Source: Mediterranea sp. An20 (lineage in GTDB: Bacteria > Bacteroidota > Bacteroidia > Bacteroidales > Bacteroidaceae). Taken from it: a stretch of 64,000 bases of DNA. Below are positions 19,901 to 28,902 of the stretch, in pieces. The notes beneath the pieces are model-generated. The model ran no database searches. It saw only the letters and a list, made by a program, of their open reading frames with translations, and was not told the DNA's origin. The stretch's first letter is position 1. Each line of letters begins with the position of its first letter. Made by a program: the position numbers and the translations under genes. Location: positions 62,001-126,000 of the forward strand of contig NZ_NFJV01000010.1 in the NCBI RefSeq assembly GCF_002160055.1. Reading direction: 5' to 3'.

Positions 19901-20218
19901 TACACCGCTTTTGTAGAGTGACACGCCGCAGTTCAGTGCCGTCTGTCCGCCGAAGGCCAGCATAATGCCTTCCGGGCGCTCCTTCTGGATGACCTTCTCC
20001 ACGAAGTAAGGCGTGACAGGGAGGAAGTAGATTTGGTCGGCCACGCCCTCTGACGTCTGCACGGTGGCGATGTTGGGGTTGATGAGGACGGTCTCGATGC
20101 CCTCCTCCTTCAGGGCCTTGAGAGCCTGAGAGCCGGAGTAGTCAAACTCGCCTGCCTCACCTATCTTCAGTGCGCCGCTGCCCAAGAGCAGCACTTTCTT
20201 TATGTCTGTTGGTTTCAT
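16988..20218 (-). CDS. carB: Carbamoyl-phosphate synthase large subunit
   Basis: A 1076-residue ammonia-dependent synthetase making carbamoyl phosphate for arginine and pyrimidines. Two homologous ATP-grasp halves are visible: the first from KKVLLLGSGALKIGEAGEFDYSG, the second from SIVVLGSGAYRIGSSVEFDW; an MGS-like allosteric domain closes the protein (residues about 940-1060). Full length and intact. It is separated from carA by 170 bases with small hairpins, wider than expected within an operon. The carA-carB segment is visibly more G+C rich than its surroundings. Confidence 0.98.
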   Translation of the reverse strand: MKPTDIKKVLLLGSGALKIGEAGEFDYSGSQALKALKEEGIETVLINPNIATVQTSEGVADQIYFLPVTPYFVEKVIQKERPEGIMLAFGGQTALNCGVSLYKSGVLEKYGVRVLGTPVQAIIDTEDRELFVERLNEIDVKTIKSEAVENAEDARRAAAALGYPVIVRAAYALGGLGSGFCDNEEQLNVLVEKAFSFSPQVLVEKSLRGWKEVEYEVVRDRYDNCITVCNMENFDPLGIHTGESIVIAPSQTLSNTDYHKLRELAIRIIRHIGIVGECNVQYAYDPQSEDYRVIEVNARLSRSSALASKATGYPLAFVAAKLGLGYGLFELKNSVTKTTSAFFEPALDYVVCKIPRWDLGKFHGVDKELGSSMKSVGEVMAIGRTFEEAIQKGLRMIGQGMHGFVENKELVIPDIDKALREPTDKRIFVISKAFRAGYTVDQVHELTKIDRWFLEKLMNIMQTSKELHAWGANHKQLTDLPDTLLYKAKRQGFSDFQVARAIGMEGEMEDAIVTMRQHRKQRGIVPVVKQIDTLAAEYPAQTNYLYLTYSGTENDVHYLGDHKSIVVLGSGAYRIGSSVEFDWCGVQALNTIRKQGYRSVMINYNPETVSTDYDMCDRLYFDELTFERVIDILDLENPHGVIVSTGGQIPNNLAMRLDEQHVPILGTSAKSIDNAEDRDKFSAMLDRIGVDQPEWSALTSMEDINAFVQKVGFPVLVRPSYVLSGAAMNVCSNQEELERFLQLAANVSQKHPVVVSQFIEHAKEVEMDAVARDGEIIAYAISEHIEFAGVHSGDATIQFPPQKLYVETVRRIKRISREIARELKISGPFNIQFLARDNDIKVIECNLRASRSFPFVSKVLKINLIELATKIMLGIPVEKPDKNLFDLDYVGIKASQFSFNRLQKADPVLGVDMASTGEVGCLGDDTNCAILKAMLSVGQRIPEKNILLSTGGPKQKVEMLQAARMLQKKGYKLFATGGSSKFLTENGVENTRVYWPSEEGQPQALDMLHRKEIDMVVNIPKNLTAGELTNGYKIRRAAIDLNIPLITNARLASAFINAFCTMSVDDLQIKSWAEYK

Positions 20219-20388
20219 ATCTTTTTCTGTTAGGAGTTGGTTAGAATATAAAAATATTTACAGATATACCCTCTGCAGGCTAAGGTCAGACCTTTGGTAT
20301 GATTATCCCCGACTTGGTTCTGGTTCCCTACGGGAATGCTCATTCCCAATGTGTTAGGTAAAACAGCCTGCATGGTAACAAATGCTTA
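20219..20388 (-). other. carA-carB intergenic segment with small hairpins
   Basis: No gene here. GGGAATG (20332-20338) pairs with CATTCCC (20341-20347), and AAGGTC/GACCTT (20282-20294) forms a second short palindrome. They could be mRNA-processing or regulatory structures between two genes of one operon. No promoter box was clearly seen. Confidence 0.35.
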
Positions 20389-21462
20389 CTAAAGCAGCTT
20401 CACGAACTCGTCGAACAAGAACTCCGTGTCTGTCGGCCCTGAGGCTGCTTCGGGGTGGAACTGCGCGGAGAACCAGGGATTCGTGCGGTGGCGGATGCCC
20501 TCGTTCGAGCCGTCGTTCATGTTCACGAAGAGAGGTTCCCAGTCGGCGCCCAGCGTGTTGTTGTCCACCGCATAGCCGTGGTTCTGGCTGGTGATGAAGC
20601 AGCGCTCCGTTCCTACCATGCGTACAGGTTGGTTGTGGCTTCGGTGTCCGTATTTCAATTTATAGATTTTCGCCCCTCCGGCCTTGCTAAGGAGTTGGTT
20701 ACCCATGCAGATGCCGAAGATGGGGAGCTTCTCATTGGCCATAGCCCGCCGGATGTTCTGCACGGCGGCATCGCATGTGTCCGGGTCTCCGGGACCGTTG
20801 GAAATGAAGAGGCCATCGAACTCCAAGCCGTTGAAGTCGTAGTCCCAAGGCACACGGATGACCTCTACGCCCCTCTTGATAAGACAGCGGAGAATGTTCG
20901 CCTTGACGCCGCAGTCGACAAGAACCACCTTCTTCCCTGCCCCTTCGTTGTAACGGATGACACTCTTGCAGGACACTTTGTCTACATAGTTCACGCCAGA
21001 GTATTGCGCGGTGGGTATGTTGTCCGGTTCATCATCGAAGACAATCTTGCCCATCATCACGCCATGCTCTCGCAGGGCCTTGGTCAGTGCTCGCGTGTCG
21101 ATGCCGGTGACACCGGGTATGTGCTCGCGCTTGAGCCAGTCGCCCAGACTCTCTACAGCGTTCCAATGGCTGTAGTTCTCGCTGTAGTCGCTTACGATGA
21201 TGGCCTCGGCATGAATCTTCTCGCTTTCCATGAAGTGAGGCAGCCCATTCTCAGCGAAGGTGAAGGGCGGCACACCATAGTTGCCCACCAAGGGATATGT
21301 CAATGTCATCAGCTGCCCGGCATAGCTTGGGTCGGTCAGGCTTTCGGGGTATCCCGTCATCGCCGTGTTGAAGACCACCTCGCCCGCCACGGGCTTCTCA
21401 TAGCCGAACGACTGCCCGTGGAAGCGGGTCCCGTCGTCGAGGATAAGGGTTACGTTTCTCAT
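20389..21462 (-). CDS. carA: Carbamoyl-phosphate synthase small subunit
   Basis: The glutaminase subunit that feeds ammonia to CarB. The 357 residues comprise an N-terminal CPSase domain and a class I glutamine amidotransferase domain with Cys252 (PIFGICMGNQ), His336 and Glu338 (QFHPEAASGP), the complete triad. The start overlaps the end of the preceding small membrane-protein gene by four bases. Confidence 0.97.
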   Translation of the reverse strand: MRNVTLILDDGTRFHGQSFGYEKPVAGEVVFNTAMTGYPESLTDPSYAGQLMTLTYPLVGNYGVPPFTFAENGLPHFMESEKIHAEAIIVSDYSENYSHWNAVESLGDWLKREHIPGVTGIDTRALTKALREHGVMMGKIVFDDEPDNIPTAQYSGVNYVDKVSCKSVIRYNEGAGKKVVLVDCGVKANILRCLIKRGVEVIRVPWDYDFNGLEFDGLFISNGPGDPDTCDAAVQNIRRAMANEKLPIFGICMGNQLLSKAGGAKIYKLKYGHRSHNQPVRMVGTERCFITSQNHGYAVDNNTLGADWEPLFVNMNDGSNEGIRHRTNPWFSAQFHPEAASGPTDTEFLFDEFVKLL

Positions 21463-21668
21463 TCTTTATCTGATTCGTTAGGATTGTTGTCTTTGTTATT
21501 CTTCTTAATTCTTTTCATCGCAGGCCCCACCAGTCCGATGCACACGCCAATGGGTAGCCACAAACCGATATTCTCGAAGATGATGCCGAACGCCACACCG
21601 AGTGCTATGCCCATGGCCAGCCACTCGCCCGCGATGTCGGGTTTCTTCTTTCGTCCTTCGTTCTTCAT
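21459..21668 (-). CDS. Small two-helix membrane protein between purF-like and carA
   Basis: A 69-residue protein with a basic N-terminus (KNEGRKKKP), two glycine-rich hydrophobic segments (around WLAMGIALGVAFGIIF and LWLPIGVCIGLVGP) and a charged, Asn-rich tail. I cannot name a function. It is translationally coupled to carA (four-base overlap) and begins five bases after the purF-like stop. Its placement within a glutamine-amidotransferase operon is consistent, but says nothing direct about its role. Confidence 0.7.
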   Translation of the reverse strand: MKNEGRKKKPDIAGEWLAMGIALGVAFGIIFENIGLWLPIGVCIGLVGPAMKRIKKNNKDNNPNESDKE

Positions 21669-21672
21669 TTAT

Positions 21673-23556
21673 TTAGAATTGATAGACCTGCTCGATGTAG
21701 TCGATGAACGCTTTGTTCAGCATCTTCACCCCGCCCGGCGTAGGATAGTCGCCGCTGAAGTACCAGTCGCCCGGATGGTTGGGACAAGCTTGGTGCAGTC
21801 CCTGAAGAGGTTGGTAGACAATCTCTACCTTAGCCTTGGTTCCCTTGGGCGTAAGCAACTCAGCAATCTTAGCGGAGATTTCCTCGTCGCTGAAAGGGGC
21901 ATAGATGTCTTTCACATAGTTCACCATCTGTTCCTTGGGCAGGTCTGCCTGCTCTTTCGACTTGCGGTAGGCAGAAGCGATGATATTGCGCATTTCCCTA
22001 TCTTTCAGCAATTCAATGGCAGCCTTGAAGGCTATGAACTCACTCATACGGGACATGTCGATGCCGTAGTAATCGGGGTAGCGCACCTGAGGCGAGGAGG
22101 AGACAATGATAATCTTCTTCGGTCCCAAGCGGTCGAGGATGCCGATGATGCTCTGCCTGAGGGTTGTACCACGCACGATGCTATCGTCTATGATAACCAA
22201 GTTGTCTTCGCCCGGCACCAGGCTACCGTAGGTAATGTCATACACGTGTGCCGCCAGGTCGTTGCGCGTATTGCCCTCGGCAATGAAGGTGCGCAGTTTG
22301 ATGTCTTTGATGGCTACCTTCTCGCTGCGTATGCGACGGGACAGGATTCTGACCAGTTGCTCGTGCGTAGGAGTATGTTCCAAGGCATCTATCTGGTAAA
22401 CTTTCTCTTCATTCAGGTACTCGTTCAGTCCTTCCATCATGCCACAGTAAGCCACTTCGGCCGTATTGGGGATGAAAGAGAAAACCGTATGGTCAATGTC
22501 ATTGTCGATAGCCCGGAGGATACTGGGCACCAACTCCTTGCCGAGAAGTTTCCGTTCCCGGTAGATGTCTGCATCACTGCCCCGGCTGAAATAAATGCGC
22601 TCAAAGGAGCAGGGCTTCAGGGCACGTTGTTTGTTCACCTGTACCGAACGCATCTTGCCGCCTTTAGTGAAGATGACTGCCTGTCCGGGCTGCATTTCCT
22701 TGATAGATTCGATAGGTACATTGAACACCGTCTGTATCACAGGGCGCTCGCTGGCCAGCACAGCCACCTCATCGTCCTGATACCAGAAAGCGGTACGGAT
22801 ACCCCACGGGTCACGAATGGCAAACGACTCGCCGCTGCCCGTCAGTCCGCAGATAACGTATCCTCCATCCCACTCCTTGCTCGACGTGCGCAACACATTA
22901 GTCAAATCTATATGGTCTTCTATATAGTGAGTGATGTCCATCCCAGCCAATCCCTCAGCTTCAGCAATGTTGAAGAGCCGTTCCACTTCCCGATCCAACC
23001 GATGTCCCACCTGCTCCAACATGATATAGGTATCGGCATATTTGCGGGGGTGCTGCCCCATGGCAGTGATGCGGGCAAATATCTCATCCACATTGGTCAG
23101 GTTGAAGTTGCCGCATAGAGCCAGGTTCTTCGCCCGCCAATTATTCCTTCTTAAGAAAGGATGCACATACGAGAGGCCAGACTTGCCTGTAGTCGAATAA
23201 CGCAGATGTCCCATATAGACTTCGCCGGCAAAGGGCAGGCACTTCTTGGCATAGTCTGCATCATGCCATTGCTCAGGCGTCAGATCCTTGAATTGGTTAT
23301 GCACGGTATTGAATATCTCCGTAATGGCCCCCGAGCCTAAAGCCCTTTCGCGAAACATGTATTCCTCTCCGGGGTTAGCTTCCAGCTTGACGCAAGCCAG
23401 ACCGGCTCCCTCCTGCCCCCGGTTATGTTGCTTCTCCATCAGCAGATAGAGCTTGTTCAGCCCGTACATCCATGTCCCGTACTTCTGTTCGTAGTACTCC
23501 AAGGGTTTCAGCAGGCGTATCATGGCCACGCCACATTCATGCTTCAGTTGTTCCAT
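21673..23556 (-). CDS. purF: Amidophosphoribosyltransferase-like protein (PurF family)
   Basis: A 627-residue class II glutamine amidotransferase fused to a phosphoribosyltransferase domain. The glutaminase starts MEQLKHECGV, so the nucleophile would be Cys8 and a seven-residue propeptide must be removed, as in PurF of the Bacillus type. The PRPP-binding loop is VIIDDSIVRGTT. PurF makes phosphoribosylamine from PRPP and glutamine, the first step of purine synthesis. The protein is longer than typical PurF (about 470-510), with extra sequence in both halves, so a divergent paralogue with a different acceptor is possible. First gene of the operon with carAB. Confidence 0.8.
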   Translation of the reverse strand: MEQLKHECGVAMIRLLKPLEYYEQKYGTWMYGLNKLYLLMEKQHNRGQEGAGLACVKLEANPGEEYMFRERALGSGAITEIFNTVHNQFKDLTPEQWHDADYAKKCLPFAGEVYMGHLRYSTTGKSGLSYVHPFLRRNNWRAKNLALCGNFNLTNVDEIFARITAMGQHPRKYADTYIMLEQVGHRLDREVERLFNIAEAEGLAGMDITHYIEDHIDLTNVLRTSSKEWDGGYVICGLTGSGESFAIRDPWGIRTAFWYQDDEVAVLASERPVIQTVFNVPIESIKEMQPGQAVIFTKGGKMRSVQVNKQRALKPCSFERIYFSRGSDADIYRERKLLGKELVPSILRAIDNDIDHTVFSFIPNTAEVAYCGMMEGLNEYLNEEKVYQIDALEHTPTHEQLVRILSRRIRSEKVAIKDIKLRTFIAEGNTRNDLAAHVYDITYGSLVPGEDNLVIIDDSIVRGTTLRQSIIGILDRLGPKKIIIVSSSPQVRYPDYYGIDMSRMSEFIAFKAAIELLKDREMRNIIASAYRKSKEQADLPKEQMVNYVKDIYAPFSDEEISAKIAELLTPKGTKAKVEIVYQPLQGLHQACPNHPGDWYFSGDYPTPGGVKMLNKAFIDYIEQVYQF

Positions 23557-23670
23557 TCTCTATATATAATAATATTGTGTATGAGCTTGCCTTTTACCAA
23601 AGAGCACCCACTATTTCTTTGTCGGCACTCTCACCTCCCATCAAAGACAAAAGCTGGAGGATTTGTGGTG

Positions 23671-23678
23671 CAAAGATA
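23671..23678 (-). promoter_or_regulatory. -7 promoter box of the purF-carAB operon
   Basis: Reads TATCTTTG on the minus strand, 115 bases before the purF-like ATG, leaving a leader of about 105 bases. Confidence 0.45.
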
Positions 23679-23934
23679 GTGATTATTGAAAACATAATGT
23701 TCATCATTGCACCTTTTGTTAGTCAAATAAGCAGAAAAAACTCTTTCACATAACAAAATGTTAAAGAATCTGTTATTTATGTTTCAAATAGGCGAAAATT
23801 CAAATCAAAAGCATTACACCCTATTATTCTTTCAATCTGTAAGCAATTCACCCTCTATCAGCCTTGATTATCATACTACACTCCAGCAGGGTCAAATCGC
23901 CCAAATAGAATATATCAATTTAAAAGTGTTTTAC

Positions 23935-23942
23935 TACTTTTG
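23935..23942 (+). promoter_or_regulatory. -7 promoter box of gltB
   Basis: TACTTTTG lies 55 bases before the gltB ATG. Confidence 0.45.
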
Positions 23943-23997
23943 CAGAACAAATTGCTAATAAATAACGCGATTACACAATCAGAAAGATATAAATACA

Positions 23998-26900
23998 ATG
24001 AAAAGAGAACCTTTTAGCGACCAAACAAAAGAAACAGAACAGGCTTGGATACCTGAATCTGAGGGATTGTATCGTGCAAGCAATGAGCACGATGCCTGCG
24101 GAGTCGGTATGCTGGTAAACATTCATGGAAACAAATCGCATGAATTGATAGATTCGGCCTTAAAGGTATTGGAAAACATGCGCCATCGCGGAGCCGAAGG
24201 AGCCGATAATAAGACTGGAGACGGTGCAGGTATCATGATACAAATACCTCATGAGTTTATCTTATTGCAGGGCATACCGGTACCTGAAAAGGGGAAATAC
24301 GGCACAGGACTGTTGTTCCTCCCTAAAGACGAGAAAGAACAGTCTGCCATACTTAGTATCATTATCGAAGAAATTGAAAAAGAGGGACTGACACTGATGC
24401 ATCTGCGCAATGTGCCCACCCGCCCGGAAATATTGGGAGAGGCCGCGCTGGCTTCGGAACCGGACATCAAGCAGATATTCGTCACAGGATTTGCAGAAAA
24501 TGATGTGGCCGACCGCAAACTCTACACGATTAGGAAAAAAATTGAGAACCGGGTACGTGAATCGGATATTCCCGGCCGCAAGGATTTTTATATTGTATCC
24601 CTGTCTACCAAAAACATCGTATATAAAGGGATGCTTTCCTCCATGCAGTTGCGGAACTATTTTCCAGACCTGACCAACAGATATTTCACCAGTGGCCTGG
24701 CATTGGTACATTCACGCTTCAGTACCAACACCTTTCCTACATGGGGATTGGCCCAACCTTTCCGCCTGCTTGCCCATAACGGCGAAATAAATACGATAAG
24801 AGGCAACCGGAGTTGGATGGAGGCCCGCGAAAGCGTACTTTCCACTGCTACATTGGGAAATATCAAAGATATACGTCCTATCATACAACCGCACATGAGC
24901 GATAGCGCCTCGCTGGACAACGTATTGGAGTTTCTTGTCATGTCCGGACTAAGCCTGCCCCATGCCATGGCCATGCTGGTGCCTGAGTCGTTCAACGAAA
25001 AGAACCCTATCAGCGAAGATTTGAAGGCATTCTACGAATACCATTCCATCCTGATGGAGCCGTGGGACGGTCCTGCTGCTTTACTGTTCAGCGACGGGCG
25101 TTATGCCGGTGGCATGTTGGACAGAAATGGCTTAAGACCTGCACGCTACCTCATTACACGCAACGATATGATGGTAGTGGCAAGCGAAGTGGGGGTAATG
25201 GATTTCGAACCGGGAGACATCAAGGAAAAGGGACGTCTGCAACCCGGTAAGATTTTACTTATAGACACTCAGGAAGGCAGAATTTATACAAATGACGAAT
25301 TGAAATGTCAACTGGCAGAAGCCAGACCTTACCGCACTTGGTTAGCTACCAACCGGATAGAACTGGATGAACTGAAAAGTGGAAGAAAAGTGCCCAACAC
25401 CGTGGAACACTATGATGCCAAATTGCGTTTCTTCGGTTATTCCAAAGAAGATGTGGAACGAATCATTCTTCCTATGGCACAAAACGGCTCCGAACCCGTG
25501 AGTGCCATGGGCAATGATACCCCTCTGGCTGTGTTGAGCAGCAAACCTCAGTTGTTTTACAACTATTTCAGGCAACAATTTGCTCAAGTAACCAATCCTC
25601 CTATTGATCCGATTCGCGAAGAGTTGGTTATGTCTCTAACAGAGTACATAGGAGCAGTAGGCATGAACATTCTGACCCCCAGCGAAAGCCATTGCAAGAT
25701 GGTCAGACTGAATCATCCTATTCTAACCAATACGCAGCTGGATTTGTTGTGCAACATCCGATACAAGGGCTTTAAGGCTGTCAAAATACCAATGCTTTTT
25801 GAAACATCCCAAGGAAAAGTTGGATTACAGGAAGCTTTGACCCGCTTATGTAAGCAGGCCGAAGAATCGGTCACGGACGGAGCCAATTACATTATATTGA
25901 CAGACCGTGATGTAGATGCCGCACACACGGCTGTTCCTTCGCTACTGGCTGTAAGCGCAGTACATCATCATCTTATTTCTGTCGGAAAACGCGTACAGAC
26001 AGCCCTTGTGGTCGAAAGCGGCGAGATTCGCGAAGTGATGCATGCCGCCCTGCTTTTAGGTTTTGGCGCAAGTGCCCTCAATCCCTACATGGCTTTTGCC
26101 GTAATTGACAATTTGGTACGCAACAAAGAACTTCAGCTTGATTATGCGACAGCTGAAAAGAAATATATCAAAGCCATCTGCAAAGGTTTGCTGAAGATAA
26201 TGAGCAAAATGGGCATTAGCACGATTCGGTCTTACCGGGGGGCAGAAATATTTGAAGCCGTCGGCCTGAGTGAAGAGCTAAGCCATGCTTACTTGGGAGG
26301 ACTTCCTTCACCTATAGGAGGCATTCGGTTGGAAGAGGTGGCTAAAGATGCCATAGCGTTCCACAACGAGGGAATGGAAATCATCCGCAATGGAGAAACT
26401 TCCGCTCCTTTGTTGCCAAACAAGGGAATGTATGCGTGGCGTAAAGGCGGTGAACCTCATGCATGGAATCCGGAAACTATCAGCACGCTACAGTTAGCCA
26501 CCCGCTTAGGAAGCTACAAGAAATTCAAGGAGTTTACTAAACTGGTCGATGAAAAGACAACTCCTATCTTCGTGCGTGATTTCTTCGGGTTTAAGAAGAA
26601 TCCTATTGATATAAACCGTGTAGAGCCTGTTGAGAATATTCTGCATCGTTTTGTTACAGGTGCCATGTCTTTCGGAGCAATCAGCCAGGAAGCACATGAA
26701 GCAATAGCCTGGGCCATGAACCGTTTGCATGGTCGAAGCAATACAGGCGAAGGAGGTGAAGACTCGATGCGCTTTGGTACCGAACTGAATAGTGCCACCA
26801 AGCAGGTGGCTTCGGGAAGATTTGGGGTAACCACCGAATATCTGGTCAATGCCGATGAAATTCAGATAAAAATAGCCCAAGGCGCCAAGCCGGGAGAAGG

Positions 26901-28542
26901 CGGGCAGTTGCCTGGCTTCAAAGTGGACAAGGTGATAGCCCGTACAAGGCATTCTATCCCCGGAATCTCACTGATTTCACCTCCGCCTCACCACGACATT
27001 TATTCGATTGAAGACTTGGCGCAGCTTATCTTTGATTTGAAAAACGTGAACCCGAGGGCCAGAATAAGTGTAAAACTGGTGGCTGAGAGTGGCGTGGGAA
27101 CCATTGCTGCCGGTGTGGCAAAAGCCAAAGCAGACTTGATTGTCATATCGGGAGCAGACGGAGGAACGGGAGCATCGCCCGCTTCAAGCATCCGATATGC
27201 AGGTGTATCTCCTGAGTTAGGATTAAGTGAAACCCAACAGACCCTGGTGCTCAATGGTCTGCGTGGCCAGGTTATCCTACAAGTGGACGGACAACTGAAG
27301 ACCGGACGGGATGTGGTGCTGATGGCCATGTTGGGGGCTGAAGAATACGGTTTTGCTACAGCGGCACTTATTGTACTGGGGTGTGTCATGATGCGGAAAT
27401 GCAACCAAAACACGTGTCCGGTGGGTGTTGCGACCCAAGATCCGGAATTGCGCCGACGTTTTCATGGGAAGGGTGAGTATTTGGTCAATTATTTCACCTT
27501 CCTGGCTCAGGAAGTCCGCGAGTATCTGGCACAAATCGGGGTAGAAAGAATAGACGACATCATTGGCCGGTCGGATTTGATTATACGACGCCCGGAGGTA
27601 CATGTCGGCGGCAAAGAAAACCTTCTGCATTTTGACCGCCTGCTGAAGCGGATAGACAAGGAAACGGCTATTCGACACATTATCGACCAAGAACATGGCA
27701 TCAGCCGTGTGAAAGATGTAGATATTCTGAATGCAGCCCAAAACATTGTGGACGGCGGGCAAGGGGAATTGTCATTGGAATATACGATTGCCAATACGGA
27801 CCGTGCCACCGGTGCTATGCTCTCTGGAGCTGTTGTCAAAAGACATGGCGCACAAGGTCTACCGGAACATACGCTCAATGTCCGGTTTAAAGGTTCGGCA
27901 GGCCAAAGTTTCGGAGCATTCCTTGCCTCCGGCATCAATTTCAAATTAGAAGGAGAAGCCAATGATTACTTGGGCAAGGGACTCAGTGGGGGGCGCATCA
28001 TCGTAATGCCTCCCATCCGGTCGAACTTTGAAGCAGAAAAGAATGTCATCGCCGGCAATACATTGCTTTACGGAGCCACATCGGGTGAGGTGTATATTAA
28101 CGGACGCGTCGGCGAACGCTTTGCTGTCCGCAACTCTGGCGCAACAGCTGTAGTTGAAGGTGTAGGCGATCACTGCTGCGAATACATGACCGGAGGACGT
28201 GTCGTAGTATTGGGTACTACGGGTCGCAATTTTGCTGCGGGCATGTCTGGGGGTGTAGCTTATGTATGGAACAAAAAGGGCGATTTTGACTACTTCTGCA
28301 ACATGGAGATGGTCGAACTGTCGCTGATTGAAGAAGCTTCCTACCGCAAAGAGCTACACGAGCTGATTCGACAACACTACTTATATACGGGCTCCAAACT
28401 GGCACGCACCATGCTGGACGACTGGGGACGATATGTGGAACAGTTCATTCAAGTAGTGCCCATTGAATACAAAAAGGTCTTGCAGGAAGAGCAAATGAAA
28501 AAGCTGCAACAGAAAATTGCCGACATGCAACGTGATTATTGA
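23998..28542 (+). CDS. gltB: Glutamate synthase large (alpha) subunit
   Basis: A 1514-residue enzyme producing two glutamates from glutamine and 2-oxoglutarate. The class II amidotransferase domain begins at Cys34 (NEHDACGVGML), implying a 33-residue propeptide. A central domain follows, then the FMN/2-oxoglutarate domain with GGTGASP, the iron-sulfur cysteines in CVMMRKCNQNTCPVGVATQ, and the C-terminal GXGXG beta-helix repeats (GGRIIVMPP, YMTGGRVVVLG, GMSGGVAYV). Intact. It pairs with gltD downstream after a 360-base gap. Confidence 0.97.
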   Translation: MKREPFSDQTKETEQAWIPESEGLYRASNEHDACGVGMLVNIHGNKSHELIDSALKVLENMRHRGAEGADNKTGDGAGIMIQIPHEFILLQGIPVPEKGKYGTGLLFLPKDEKEQSAILSIIIEEIEKEGLTLMHLRNVPTRPEILGEAALASEPDIKQIFVTGFAENDVADRKLYTIRKKIENRVRESDIPGRKDFYIVSLSTKNIVYKGMLSSMQLRNYFPDLTNRYFTSGLALVHSRFSTNTFPTWGLAQPFRLLAHNGEINTIRGNRSWMEARESVLSTATLGNIKDIRPIIQPHMSDSASLDNVLEFLVMSGLSLPHAMAMLVPESFNEKNPISEDLKAFYEYHSILMEPWDGPAALLFSDGRYAGGMLDRNGLRPARYLITRNDMMVVASEVGVMDFEPGDIKEKGRLQPGKILLIDTQEGRIYTNDELKCQLAEARPYRTWLATNRIELDELKSGRKVPNTVEHYDAKLRFFGYSKEDVERIILPMAQNGSEPVSAMGNDTPLAVLSSKPQLFYNYFRQQFAQVTNPPIDPIREELVMSLTEYIGAVGMNILTPSESHCKMVRLNHPILTNTQLDLLCNIRYKGFKAVKIPMLFETSQGKVGLQEALTRLCKQAEESVTDGANYIILTDRDVDAAHTAVPSLLAVSAVHHHLISVGKRVQTALVVESGEIREVMHAALLLGFGASALNPYMAFAVIDNLVRNKELQLDYATAEKKYIKAICKGLLKIMSKMGISTIRSYRGAEIFEAVGLSEELSHAYLGGLPSPIGGIRLEEVAKDAIAFHNEGMEIIRNGETSAPLLPNKGMYAWRKGGEPHAWNPETISTLQLATRLGSYKKFKEFTKLVDEKTTPIFVRDFFGFKKNPIDINRVEPVENILHRFVTGAMSFGAISQEAHEAIAWAMNRLHGRSNTGEGGEDSMRFGTELNSATKQVASGRFGVTTEYLVNADEIQIKIAQGAKPGEGGQLPGFKVDKVIARTRHSIPGISLISPPPHHDIYSIEDLAQLIFDLKNVNPRARISVKLVAESGVGTIAAGVAKAKADLIVISGADGGTGASPASSIRYAGVSPELGLSETQQTLVLNGLRGQVILQVDGQLKTGRDVVLMAMLGAEEYGFATAALIVLGCVMMRKCNQNTCPVGVATQDPELRRRFHGKGEYLVNYFTFLAQEVREYLAQIGVERIDDIIGRSDLIIRRPEVHVGGKENLLHFDRLLKRIDKETAIRHIIDQEHGISRVKDVDILNAAQNIVDGGQGELSLEYTIANTDRATGAMLSGAVVKRHGAQGLPEHTLNVRFKGSAGQSFGAFLASGINFKLEGEANDYLGKGLSGGRIIVMPPIRSNFEAEKNVIAGNTLLYGATSGEVYINGRVGERFAVRNSGATAVVEGVGDHCCEYMTGGRVVVLGTTGRNFAAGMSGGVAYVWNKKGDFDYFCNMEMVELSLIEEASYRKELHELIRQHYLYTGSKLARTMLDDWGRYVEQFIQVVPIEYKKVLQEEQMKKLQQKIADMQRDY

Positions 28543-28902
28543 AGTGATATAAACTTCTTCTGCACAACGGTAGGATATCCTATATAGGGGAGCTGTTCTG
28601 ATAAGCCTTTCGCAGGAAATTGCTAAGCGATAAGCATCCAGCTTTCAAGCGATAAGCAGGATGCTCGTTATATAGGTAAAATAGAACGCTGATTGTCAGC
28701 GGGATATTAACAACCCGATTCGTTGACCGAAAAAGATGAATTACTTCATGAACCAGAACCCGTTAAAATAATCGCCTTTCGCCATACCGGGAGAAATGCA
28801 GTGAGGTTGGGATATTCTATTAATACATTGTGAGCCAACCGACTACCACCGTAATGATAGCAAAGGCAGGATTTAAACAAGTTTTTTATAAAGAAAAACA
28901 AT
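28543..28902 (+). other. gltB-gltD intergenic region
   Basis: 360 bases without a gene. It contains locus B of the 22-base-period repeat (28623-28657). No strong terminator or promoter was recognised, so gltD may be read through from gltB. Confidence 0.4.
28623..28657 (+). repeat. 22-base-period repeat, locus B (two copies)
   Basis: AAGCGATAAGC occurs at 28625 and again at 28647, a step of exactly 22 bases, with a degenerate third copy possible just downstream (GCTCGTTATATAG). Confidence 0.65.

Larger units (their letters stand above)
23557..23997. other. Divergent regulatory region between purF-like and gltB
   Basis: A 440-base A+T-rich region with the two outward promoters and no convincing gene. 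The 66-codon frame at 23758-23958 encodes nothing recognisable. A site where a nitrogen regulator could act on both operons would be expected here; no clear operator symmetry was recognised. Confidence 0.4.

Noticed and set aside
17354..19921. Several plus-strand frames of 130-170 codons opposite carB
   Set aside because: All are shadows of the 1076-residue carB frame without motifs of their own.
20455..23118. An 887-codon open frame on the plus strand opposite carA and the purF-like gene
   Set aside because: It is antisense to three well-supported genes in G+C-richer DNA, where stop codons are rare in this frame. Its translation is rich in His, Val and Arg with no recognisable domain.
23758..23958. 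A 66-codon frame between purF-like and gltB
   Set aside because: It covers the gltB promoter box and has no ribosome site or recognisable similarity.
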